Translations under genes and position numbers: made by a program | In this document: positions 44,477 to 55,700 of the stretch, piece after piece | How the letters are laid out: each line of letters starts with the position of its first letter | Position numbering within the stretch: position 1 is the first letter of the stretch | Notes under the pieces: generated by a model | What the model saw: the letters and a program-made list of their open reading frames with translations, nothing else | Database searches by the model: none | Told to the model about the DNA's origin: nothing | From: Holothuria scabra | Lineage: Eukaryota > Echinodermata > Holothuroidea > Aspidochirotida > Holothuriidae | Assembly (NCBI GenBank): GCA_037179385.1 | Contig: CM074195.1 | Coordinates: 8,509,787-8,573,786 of the forward strand | Direction: 5' to 3' | DNA length: 64,000 nucleotides

Positions 44477-46370
44477 TGGCAAATGAAAGGGTATATCCAG
44501 TAATGCCAAAGAGGGTTTTTAGAGCAGGCTTAATTTTAGGGACATAATTTTTGTCGGGGGAAGTTTGTGGGGACAAAAACCCAATGAAGCATTTTCTAAC
44601 CAAAACCAAATGTATAGTCTTCACAGCAATAGCATATTTGGTAAATCTTGGGGGTGGGTGTTGAGAAAACCCAATAAAGGATGTTCTAACCAAATGTTTG
44701 GCCTTCACCACTTTAGTGAATTTGGAGTGGGAGGGTTTGGGTTGGTTTTGGGGACAGGAGCTTGGCAAAATAAATGGAGGGGGGTGCTTGGCTTCTCATA
44801 ATGACCCTTAGATCCTCCCCACACTTTGAGTATAGTTAGCTAATCACGGTAGGTTATTATGGTATGGTAGAAATTTTACTGACAGGGAAAACACTTGCCC
44901 GGGCAGATGTTTGAAAGTCACTTGTTTTGTTAAGAAAAATGTAAAATGTTTCACAATGCTGCATGCAAAAAACATACTTGTAGCTGCATAATTTTATTTT
45001 CTTCATTGTAGTAAAATCTATCTCACCTGTTTGGGTTTTCCCAGTAGTACCAAGGGAAGCACCTTTGCCCAAAGTTGCTGCTCTGCACAGCTACTGAATC
45101 AAAGTATACCTATTTCTAGGAAATATCCTTTGATAAATATTTTTACCCAGGGACATGCTAAAATTTCAGAGCTTCTGGGAACTTCATGGTGGAAGGAAGA
45201 AAGAGGAGTGGGGCAGACGGAGGTGAGAATGGGGAAGGGGGAGGGGGTGGAGTTGTGGAATGGAGATGTGAAGTAATGAGGTCAATGATTATAGAGAGAT
45301 AAAAGTTGAGTAATTTAAGACTTTTCTCCCAAAATTAGGAGTGTTTGTTTCTCACTGTTGCAAGGTTTTTTTAAAATTAATATTTGCCTTGTTAATTAAA
45401 CTTAATTAAAGTGAATTCTTTTATTACAAATTAATTGGTATGGATATAAAGTGGCCTTGAAAAATTGTACCAATGTAAAAATAGACAACGCTCTTGTGAC
45501 ATTGACAGCATTCGTAATTTTTCTTAATTGAAAGTTATTTAATACTGTCGTTTTCCCAGAGGTAGCATTAGGTTACCATTTGTTGTTGCCTTGCTTTAAT
45601 GCATAAGTAATGATTATGAAAGCATGCCATGTAAAAATATGCTTTATCATCAAAACAGTAAAATGAGTTCTAAAAGAGGCTTAATTTGCACAGATGATTG
45701 TATTTTTACCCATTTGTAAAAAAAAGAAAGTTTGTATAATTCGTGGTTATGTATATTTTGCCAGTGTGGTTACATTCAGTAGTTAGATGAGTTTTGTGAA
45801 ATGCATTAAATTTATGACAAGTAAAATGGATTCAGACTTTGTTTTCCTTACTAGGCTTTAAAAGAGTTTAATCCCTCGAGTCACTTTTGTCATACACTTG
45901 CAAAAGAATGTTTGCTATGTTGGACATCATGTTAAAGGTTTCAGTTTCTTCTGCTGTTAAGCTGCAGAAATGCTTTGTTACTTATTATACGTATCACAAA
46001 AGCAGACTTTATTAATCAGTTAATACTTCTTTTGTGATGTGTGTATTAAAAGAAAGCATTACTGAGGGAGCAGGAACCCAGCTGAGGTAGCTGTGTAACT
46101 GTGTTGTTACCCTCAGTAGAAGCAATTATTTCCTTTTTGTGAAACTGCTGGGGAGGTAACTTCAAGTATTCTGATTTCTGTTGTAAAATCTTTTGGTAAT
46201 TTCAATTCCCCCTTCTTGCAAATTGGTTGCATCAGTGTGATGGGCAAAGTTACTGTATTGGCCAGTCACAACAAAAGCTTGTGAAATAGAAGTCACAAAG
46301 TAGTGAAGACTACAAAATGGATTGAAGACTATAGGTTCTCATTTAAGAAGGGGAGTGGGACTCGATCTGC
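44477..46370 (+). other. 3' UTR and downstream flank of the SIX6OS1-like gene
   Basis: AT-rich sequence follows the TAA at 44474. AATAAA occurs at about 44768 in a plausible position for polyadenylation, but other A-rich sites exist, so the transcript end is not fixed. A purine-rich GGGGAAGGGGGAGGGGG run lies near 45230-45250. No further exon was found. Confidence 0.5.
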
Positions 46371-47142
46371 ACTAGGGCATGATGGTTTGTGTGTGTTGGA
46401 CTATTATGACAAGCAGTCATAGTTTTGGTTTTGAACAATTAAAGTCCTGGAGTGGGGGGGGGGGGGGGAGGGCATGGCCATTCTTCATGGCCACTTCTAT
46501 AAAAAATTTACTCTGTACCAATTTTAAGTCAGTGGGTGCATTCCAACATATGCAAAGGGAAGGGGGGGGGGGTGCTCCAAGGATTGATACCCATGTCTGG
46601 TGTATGTGCATGTCATACGTAGCTCATGATACTCCACCATGGAATCCTGATTGGTTCCATTCGTTTCCAGAAGTGATTACGAAATGTGCTTCATTAGTGT
46701 GAAAAGGCTATGCAAATAACATAGAGGTATTCGTGAAACAAGGCAGAGATAAAATGATACTAGTGAAATGGGGAGCTTACCCAACACGGTAGGAGTTTCC
46801 TCTGTGATAAGAAGTCTTTGCCAGTGGAATGTAGACAATAAAAAAATACACATGTAAGTATGTGACAAGTTGATTGTCGTTCATGGACTACCAATATCCG
46901 ATTTAAAATAACTTCAAAGTAAAATATTTGAATGTGGATTATCTGAGGACTCTCCTCATTCCCCATTTCCTGGTCCCAACCGCGAACTTCATGCCTCAAT
47001 CGGTCAGGTTCCATTTTTAGTCTTCCGTATGGCACAAGGGCCACTGGTGAGGTCTATCAGGCAAAATTACCGAAAAGTGAGGTTTCAGTTTAGCATATCT
47101 CTCGGTGAAAAATGAAGTCGCATGGCATAGGTGAATTTGGGT
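46371..47142. other. Intergenic stretch with G-runs
   Basis: G-runs lie near 46456-46470 and 46561-46572. A 94-codon minus-strand frame at 46760-47044 has no recognisable domain. No repeat terminus was found. Confidence 0.4.
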
Positions 47143-47595
47143 TCAGTGTCTGAGTTGAGGGGAAACCAGGGGAGGGTGGTTAATCTCTGACTTAGGGACA
47201 CCCTCATACACCCCTCGATACCACCACTCAACCGTGCGATGTTTGAAGTCACTGGGAATCGACACAGTCATTAATTTGTGGCTGCCAGCGGACGAAAATA
47301 GGATGCAGAACCTTTTTTCTAAAGTCCTCTCAATTCTCTGGCGAAGAGCCGTTCCTCGAAACCAAACAATACTCCCATAGGAGTTCTGCTTACCAATGAT
47401 ACGGCCACTTAAGGACACCACACAACTGACCAACCTCACGGCCCTCAGACCATTTACATAATTGGTTTGTCTTGTGCGGTTCCATATGCAGAAGGACCCG
47501 TATGAGGAAAAACACTGAGTACTAGCTATCAGTTCATTTTTAAAGAAATTTATTTTCCCATCCGCCATCGAAAATGCACTTATATATTTTTCCAC
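47143..47595 (-). CDS. Unidentified open frame, 150 codons
   Basis: This is the longest uninterrupted frame in the intergenic region, and its local base composition is less AT-rich than its neighbours. The product would be basic, with RTRQTNYVNGLRAVRLVSC and RQRIERTLEKRFC words, six Cys and no clear membrane segment. I recognise no domain. No splice acceptor or donor stands out and no transposon terminus brackets it. It could be an exon of an unrecognised gene, the remnant of an element, or chance; codon bias and homology were not testable here. Confidence 0.3.
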   Translation of the reverse strand: MEKYISAFSMADGKINFFKNELIASTQCFSSYGSFCIWNRTRQTNYVNGLRAVRLVSCVVSLSGRIIGKQNSYGSIVWFRGTALRQRIERTLEKRFCILFSSAGSHKLMTVSIPSDFKHRTVEWWYRGVYEGVPKSEINHPPLVSPQLRH

Positions 47596-48335
47596 CTCAA
47601 TTTGGCTGAAATATAAATGAAACTAATTGTTTTCTTTAATACAAATAACTCATTGAGCTTTAAAGAGATTATACGCCTTGCCAGTGTCTGTCGTACATTA
47701 CGTAATATGAATTCTCTTAGTTTGTAAAAGTGACATTTCAGTTATTACACGGAAGCCAACAAATAAATATTCAAAACAAACTTTTTTCATTGGTAGACCA
47801 CAGAGACTGAACAGACCACGTCACTTGTACCATGACAGCCCGTCAATTGCTCAGGCTTCCACTTTTTTTTTTTTATAAACAAATCATTTTTAATACTTTG
47901 AAAAAATCATGTAAATCGGCAAAACCTCTAAGACTTAATGAGGTGCGAAATATGTTTTTGAAGCCAAAAATTTCTAAATATTATTTACACTCGCTACGGC
48001 TGAAACCTTTACAAAATTAAACTAAATCATATAATTTTATACAAAAGTCAAGCGTCCTTTTATAAAGCTAACGCTTTCAACAAAGGTAACGATGAAGGAA
48101 CTAAACGACAAAATGCCTTTACCAGTAGGCCCTTATTTTCTAAGGTAGCGGCCTCATGGAATTATATAGGTACCTCTTGAGTAAAGTGGCCTTTATTCTC
48201 AAAGAATGGAATGTTTGGCCAATTCAAACTGGAAGATTTATCATAATTCCGAGTTAAAACGTGATTGATAAAAGCGCGTAAAACTAACGGGTAGACCGAG
48301 AGGGCCACGTGCTCGCTTAGACAAGAAACGGTCTG
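47596..48335. other. Unassigned intergenic stretch
   Basis: AT-rich with a T-run near 47862-47875. No gene or repeat was recognised. Confidence 0.4.
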
Positions 48336-48508
48336 CAGTGGCGTAGCCACGGGATGGTTTTGGGAGTTTGAACCCCCATGACCCTTGCGGCAATGCAAAA
48401 AACACATATAACAGCGGTTTTTCCCTCTCTATCCTTAGAATTCTCCCTCATGTCGTGCCCCCACCCCCGTAACACCAACCCATATGACACAATCCTGGCT
48501 CGCCACTG
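48336..48508. mobile_element. Short MITE with CAGTGGCGTAGCCA ends
   Basis: The left end CAGTGGCGTAGCCACGG and the right end CCTGGCTCGCCACTG are near-inverse. It belongs with the element at 16758-16903, and the interiors share the GGGTTTGAACCCCC-type palindrome. It is non-coding. Confidence 0.75.
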
Positions 48509-49256
48509 GGGGTCTTATTACAATAATGACACCTCCGTGAGTTATGCACCCCCCTTTTCCCCTTCTCTTAAATCTGACTGTGCTCTAACAAGTACGAGCT
48601 TGAGATAGAATGACGAAACTCACTTCAAATACGGCGTTTGAAGTAACCCTAAACCAGATGTCCTGATTAGCTGGGGCCTGGAAGAACTACAATTTATTTA
48701 ACTGAACAGGCCCTTTGAATAGATGAGGATCCCCCTTCCCCATGGGGACAATTAGGTCTACCGCATGTCCATCCCATTCCTATTTGGCAAATTGATCATG
48801 CTAGGCTTTGAAATGGCCCGCTTTGTAGATAAGCTGCAATAAGAGTATAAAATTTCAATATTCGTCTTCCACCGCGTTCTGAAAGTAGGCTGTCCTCTGT
48901 TAGGATCCGTTATATTCGGATTGTCTCCCAACTGCAGAATAAATCTAGAATATTTTAACCCCGCCCTTGATGTCCTAAGTTTGAGGCCTATTTTTATAGG
49001 TCAAGAAGCTAGTTAGGGTCACCATGATATAGAGGGCATCTTTCCTTTGGTCTTTTCATAGCCCTCGCGGTTTATGAAAGGATCAAATGAATAGTGCACT
49101 TAAATAAGGGTTACCCTTACAGTCAAATGGGGTCTGACATTCTTGTTTGTGTGGGTCAAGTTACGAGGTTAGATCGTTAATGACGGAAGACTATATGGAA
49201 GGTTTTCTCATCGAATATCCTGGCATATTATTTGACTTTTGCAGTAGGCCTATATG
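48509..49256. other. Unassigned intergenic stretch
   Basis: Nothing recognisable. Confidence 0.4.
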
Positions 49257-49770
49257 TATAGACCTTGTGCATTGACGTCACACTGACGTCATCCTTTTTG
49301 AGCAGAACAATGGGACACGTGGCCACACGCTTAAGAATTCGCCCTGCACGCGTAGCATACTATGCGCGTATTTGACTAATTTACAAATCGGCCTTCTGCA
49401 TTGCCGTCGGAAGGTATTTTCGATTGGGGGCTGACCCGGGCTGACTATCTAAGCGGAGCGCCACCATCGGTTGGCGCGGAGTGTAGAGAAAATTTTGAAA
49501 AATCGCAACCCCTCAGACAGCCGGAAATGACATTTCCGGGGCTTGTTAATAGTATCTGAGCAGTCGTTATTTTGACCTTTCGTTGTAATGAAATGTTCAC
49601 TTCAAAAAAAAAAAAAACTATATATGGCAAAATTATTGGGGGGGGGGGGAGGCTGCAGCCCCCCCCCCCCCGCTTCCGACGGCCCTCTTCTGCATTTGTC
49701 GGTATTGGTTGGTTTGCCTCAAACGAGAGCATACTTTTCGCCCTGTGACATCATATGTGCAAGGTCTATA
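49257..49770. mobile_element. Outer MITE with TATAGACCTTG ends, carrying a nested element
   Basis: The left end TATAGACCTTGTGCATTGAC and the inverse of the right end TATAGACCTTGCACATATGA continue into GACGTCA/GATGTCA. Removing the nested insertion at 49403-49686 leaves about 230 bp, a usual MITE size. TATA lies at both ends, so a TA target is possible. Confidence 0.75.
49403..49686. mobile_element. Inner element with GCCGTCGGAAG ends, 284 bp
   Basis: GCCGTCGGAAG at the left is the exact inverse of CTTCCGACGGC near the right end. The same ten bases CTTCTGCATT flank it at 49393-49402 and 49687-49696. A duplication of nine to ten bases would fit a Mutator-like element, but the left terminus lacks three bases present at the right. 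It contains a long A-run and a G-run/C-run palindrome. A relative lies at 2395-2580. Confidence 0.8.
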
Positions 49771-52114
49771 AGTGTGAGTGTGACACTATTAAATAAAAAA
49801 AATATTGGATTCTATTTTAATTAATCGGAATGAAATCATCGACATATGAAAAAAAGTATTGTAACCAGTTTTAGCTTTAGAGTTCTTGGAACAAATTTGG
49901 TATGATGGAATTTTGGTCTTAAAATCTTTGGAATTATCCAGAAATTTCTTCCTTGCTAATTTTTCCTTATGTGGGAGATAAGGGATATATAGGCCTAATA
50001 GAAGATACGGTACACTTCTCTACACACTACCGCTTCTATATAGACCTGCACCCCGAATAATTTACTTTTTAACTTTCTATGAAGATGTCGCTCTTTTAGA
50101 ATAGAAAAAATTGGTAATGTAAAATATGGTTACTAAAACAGGAAGAAGTAAAACTAGGAATGAACTGTCTTATTTACGCAGCCGGCAACCCATCATTTCG
50201 TGAAGAAGATTTAACCCTTCATCCTTACTGGTTCAAGTTTGAAAAAGGAACTAAACTGAAACGAACCACAGGGTCAACGTTAGGGAATTTTAGAGGAAGA
50301 CCAATGTCCCTTCCGTTGTTTTGACTCAAATAGCCTACTACACTCTTCTACAGCTTTGTTTTAGATACATGAGTTAGATATAAATAAATTTCTTAATGCA
50401 ATGACGACGGAACTGGCCGAGGCGACCTGCTGACTCATTCTTGTTAAAAAAAAGGGGGGGGGGTAAGCCCACGACCAACTTTTGCCAAGTGTTACAAGAA
50501 TAGGGTACCGCGGGGAAAATTTCGAAGTGGCAGCTGAATATTTTCTTGATCGGTCCAATACACGCGCAGTACGAACACTCGGTGAGTGCCGTTTCTGGCC
50601 ATCTAGAGAATTTGTAAGGCCAAAAAAAATTTTTCTTGGCCACCTGGCGCCAACTGGTGGCGGCTCTTCGCTCAGATCGTCTTGCTGTCACTCACACGTT
50701 CCGATCCCAATATTTTTATAGTTCCTCCGCTAATGACATCATGTTAATGATAACTTTTTCTAAACGAGACGTGACGAAAATAGTTCGTTTAGCCCGGTAA
50801 TGTTTGGATCCGTGATTTAGGGGTATGTCATTTCTTCCAAGGAAACGAGGATGTCAACCTTGAGGGGTAGGAGCAGGGTACACGTCCTCCACATTTTGGA
50901 AATACATCCATTGACTTGAGATTTTGCACAGTAAATCTTCGACGAAAGTGAACTTGCCCCCACATTACAAGTAAAGATTGATGCTACTTATAGTAAGTAG
51001 TTCAAAGTATCGGAAATAACCCTAGTTTTTACATATTGAGATTCTTTATCTTTTTCGCATGGTCTATATACAAGACCCAGCGTTTCCACTATCTCTAGAT
51101 ATTTTCCCCAGATCGCCGCAATTCGACCCCTTTCGATAATCGTGGTCTAAACAGGGATATGTATATTAGGCTGGGAATAACATGGGACGGATCGTATACC
51201 TGAGGTAACTAGTTTTAAAAACTGATAAACCAGCCAGTTTTGAGGAATAGGTGACTGGATTCCAGGACATTTACCTAGGTGGGAAATGTGTTTTTTGTGG
51301 AATGAAGAAACACAATGAAATACATACAGACGTGTACTATACAATTAACAACGTTTCACATAATTTGCCATTAGCAGGTCACGTGGGGTTACATTGTCCT
51401 TCTTTCCTCACAGTTAAAAATAAATCATGATTTGGAGAGAATATTAAATAATTTTAACTTAGTGTAAATACAAAAAAGAGCGGAAGAATATCTTGCCCTG
51501 TAAGGAAATTTCGTTTGATTTGATCCCCCTATAAGAAGTTATTTTCAGGAAAATAAACGTAAACAGTGCAAAGAAACCTATAAGATACTGTTAGGGTATA
51601 GCAAACAAGTTGAAGTTTCAGTTGGACATTTTGATATTTGTCTTACTACATATCTGAAACATGTCATTGCAAGCCACACATGAGTGTGGCCGGTCATTTG
51701 ATCTACCTACACCCCATCCGCCCATGCTCATATAAACAATCCTTGTGAAGCCTATGCGATTTTAAAAAGTTCACGCAACCAGAGACGTAACTGGACTTGT
51801 GGGCAAAGGAGAAGATGATCACAAAGGGCCCAACTCACAGGCCCAGTGATTCGGTCTCTGTAAACGGCAGAAGGAACCCACTTGATTTCGCACTAGGGCC
51901 CGACGGCAGCCTCATCCTGCTAATAGTGCACTATAACACACAACACTTGGTAGCAGTTCCCCTCTCGGAGGACCCATCACGTCCAGCTTAAGCCCTCAAT
52001 TCACTAAGTGTTCGATAAAACTGAATGATATTATTTGCTTGTATATTTGCATAAAATAAGGTACATTCTTATCGTACACTGCTCTCTATATGTTCGATGT
52101 TTCAATATGCGCCC
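49771..52114. other. Intergenic stretch and 3' flank of the receptor gene
   Basis: No gene was found in 2.3 kb. It includes a G-run near 50453-50461. Possible polyadenylation signals for the minus-strand receptor gene lie shortly below 52115: TTTATT-like words (inverse AATAAA) are not exact, and CATAAAATAAGG is near 52050. The transcript end is therefore not fixed. Confidence 0.4.
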
Positions 52115-52758
52115 TTATTCTTCCTCTGGAGGCGGTGTTTTATCTGCTGCCCTCTGAGACAGTAGGCAAATTGTCGTCACTACAGTTGATACAAAGAAAA
52201 TCATCAGGAGCAGACGGTCCAAAACCTTGGCTACTAAGGCCCAATCTTTTTTCAGCTGTGTAGCTTTCTCTTTCTTTCTGTCAAGCGCTTTCAGATGTTT
52301 TAATATCTCATTTACAACTTTGTCCATTCTGGCCAATCTTCGTTCGCTGATCGTCTCCGATTCGCTGCCATTTTGTTCTCTCATGACAGTGTCAAACTCC
52401 GGCGGATTAGGTCCGTTCATGTAACGACTCCCTCTATTACCAACCACGTGATTGCTTGTCACGCCCCCATTACGTGGACTGGTCGTGTCAAAGGTCACAA
52501 TGTGAGTGTTCTGGTTGTTAACTGGTTTGTAACGCAGTTCATGATGTTCGTGTTGGGGTCTACTTTTCTTTTTAATCCTTGCGCAAGGGCAAGGAGTTAC
52601 CCAGAAGACCACAGCCAGGTATTCCAAAGCAATGACGCGAAGCCACCTGGGGACCTCCCTGGCGTGCACCAGTCCCCCTTTCTCATTAATGTTCAGAACG
52701 AAAACGTTCATAGCAGTTGATATGGAAATCATAAACATAGTTGCAGCGTAATATTGAC
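52115..52758 (-). CDS. nAChR-like terminal exon, M3 to M4
   Basis: It begins at acceptor CGTTTCAG with [20 protein letters not shown] (M3). A cytoplasmic loop of about 120 residues follows, rich in Asn, Arg and Ser. The helix [20 protein letters not shown] leads into M4 ([18 protein letters not shown]) and a short PPPEEE tail. Confidence 0.93.
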
Positions 52759-55700
52759 CTGAAACGAAAGAACCAGAAATAAAATTACAATTAAGGAATA
52801 ACGAGTCTTTAATACATAATGGAAATGTGCAACCACCATAATCAAAGTCAGATACGTCAGTCCATTTTGACGTATAATCTACTTCGCTCCTCCTTAACAC
52901 TCTAAAAACAACTGGGTAAAATGCGTGATAATCACCTATATGCCTGGTCATTTATGTGAAAGTACTGAAAATTGGATAGATCTATTCCAATAATGTTATG
53001 CCAATCGGCGGGTTACCCAATATAGCAAGTGATACATTCTAAAAACATTTGGGCAAACTAACTTTTTATCCATGGTTGGGTTCGTACGCTGCCACCTAAA
53101 CTGTTGGGTAAAAAATCTTTCCAACGCTGCATGGACACAAGGTATTCATGTTTGGTGAATTTCCCCGTTGACATGAAAAAAATATTTTGTTACCCAAATC
53201 CGAATAGGACTGACGATCCATACTCTTTTTTCGAAATAACAACCCTTGGGGATAACGATCCAGATGTTATATTCTGAATAATGACTCTTCGGAATGACGT
53301 CATTTCGGAATAAAGATCAGAAAGATCCTGTTTTGATAACACAAGTTCCTTACCTATGAGTGGTACCTCTTCCGATGTTCTCGGCATCATTTCAGCAACC
53401 AGCAGCAAGAACACGGTCAACGAGAGGATGAGAGTGATGGAGAGAGAAACCTTGACCACGCCCACATCGTACGGCATGAAGAAACCAAGTAAAGATAGTG
53501 ATGAGAGCAACATACACGGCATCAGTAAGTTGTAAATATAATAAAGGGGTTTACGTTTGAGTCCAAAATAAAACGTTACGTCGAGGTATCTTTCAGGGCA
53601 GCATTCGTATTTCACACTGTGCCTCCTTGTGACTGCATATTCCAAGTCCCATTGCTCATTTGGTACGAGTTCAGATAATTCCGGCTTTGGAGCATATTTT
53701 GTCAGGTTCATTTGAAAGCTCGTGTAGGTCCACGAACCGAATTTCATAGAACACTGCTGCATGTCGAAGGGAAAATATTTAACATCTATTTTACAGGTAC
53801 TTTTAACTAAAGTTGGTTTCGACCAGAGATCGATGTTGCCTTTATGACTGACGATTGCGTTAGAGGAACGACTATGGGCCACGTAATCGTTAGAGTCAGC
53901 GCTGTAATAGAAGACATGAAAAGAAATATTTATGATAAAAACTCCATGAGAAGAAAGGGGTAAGAGCAATTTAAAATGATACTATCTTTCAGTCAGTGAA
54001 AAGCACAAGGAAATTTTGTGGATGTAGTTATTTTTTATTTATTACTATTATTTTTTTTTTTGGGGGGGGGGGGGTTGTTGGGGTTGGATATTAAACCATT
54101 AAGACTGAGAGAGAAAGAGAGACTTGTAAATGAAAGTAATTACCCTTATCAAATATATCACAACATGTAAATTCAGAGATAATGAAAAAGCGTACTTTCA
54201 GTTTGCGCAAAAGAATTGGCACACGTGTTAGTTAAACCCTAAACCCTAGGCGCCTTAAAGTATATGGCGCAAAGCTCATTCATGATTAAGATAATCAGTT
54301 AACACGTTGATTTTCTTAATGGAATCATTATGTCATTATGTTGCTCAGATTAGTGAAACTCTATTAACAACCGATAAAGTTACATAGAGTTTTGCGACCC
54401 AAACTGTTGGTTCAACACGGCCTTTTTTCCAGTTGTGTGCTGTGTTTTGTGCTGTGTTGTGTGCTACTCCATATGCGGGAGCTTCACGCTCCGTAATCGA
54501 ACCCGGGCCTCCCGGGTGAGAGGCGGATGCTCTTACCGTTAGACCAAACACACGTTCAACCGATAAAAGGAACAATTAACAATGTAAACATGAACAGGTA
54601 AAACACTCGTCCCCCATATGAAAATGCAGAAGTGGACATGTTAAAACACCCCCATCCTAAGAAAGATAATTAGACTTCCTAAGAATTGGTATGGTTCTTA
54701 CGATAAACCCCAGTTTCCTTTTTATCAAAAGAAAACTGTGTCACGTGATTTTTTGACATCACAGATTTCGCACATATTGATAATACCCACCATTGATTAA
54801 CGTCATACGTTTCTCAAGATGGAAACTTCTTTTTCAAAGACAGTGATTCTCATTCGGAAGTTATTTTAATAGATATAGGTGTCGGGTTCATTATATATGG
54901 GACATTATGTTGCCATGGATACACTTACTTGTCATACAAGGTGACGTCAGGGACCCATATCTCAGTGGCAGGTATTCTCATTTCAACTATGCCGTCATAG
55001 TCTTCAGGGTCCCATACCAACTTCTGATCTGTCCAATGCTATGAGAAGAATGAAAAGGTATCAATGCGGTTGCTTAAAATATCAAGTGTCGTATTAGACT
55101 GTAAAACAGCATCGGAGGTTGGGGGGGGGGGGGGGTGATTATTGCGTCTTGAAGTTATCATCAGCCTTCAATAGAAAACTAGTACTTTTTGAAATATTTT
55201 GAACGCTATATTTCTTACACAAAGACAAAGAGTCATTGGAAAAGCTCTTCTATACCTTCCTTTCAACAAATTTAGGCTCATTTATCAATATGATTGACTG
55301 GTTAGCCTGCTGTCATTTGCTTAATATGACAACAAATTTGGGTCATCATGACCGTTTAAACACGTGAAAACATGAATGTAAGGGTGTATGATGGTATTGT
55401 AAAATCCCATCCAACACGACCAGTTGGATCCCAAACGAAGCCCAAATCATCTTCAGCTGTTAAAGTTAGGCTTATGGTGGGGCCAAGCTGAACTCCAGCT
55501 GGTAAAGGCTAGCCCAGTTGGGTCCTACGTGGGAACACCTGACAAACACGAATGGGTCCCAGCAAGGGTTCAGCTAGTAGCCCATCAGGACCCCATTTGG
55601 GCCCCAACTGGGCATATTGGCTGGGGTGTACCCCAAAATTTGGTAAGGATAAAGGTTACTTACATTATTTATGAATTCCATAATGAAACACGATGGTTGC

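Noticed and set aside
54465..54556. Possible functional tRNA-Glu gene on the minus strand
   Set aside because: A-box, B-box and anticodon-loop words are present, but the acceptor and anticodon stems do not pair and the sequence runs into a SINE body.
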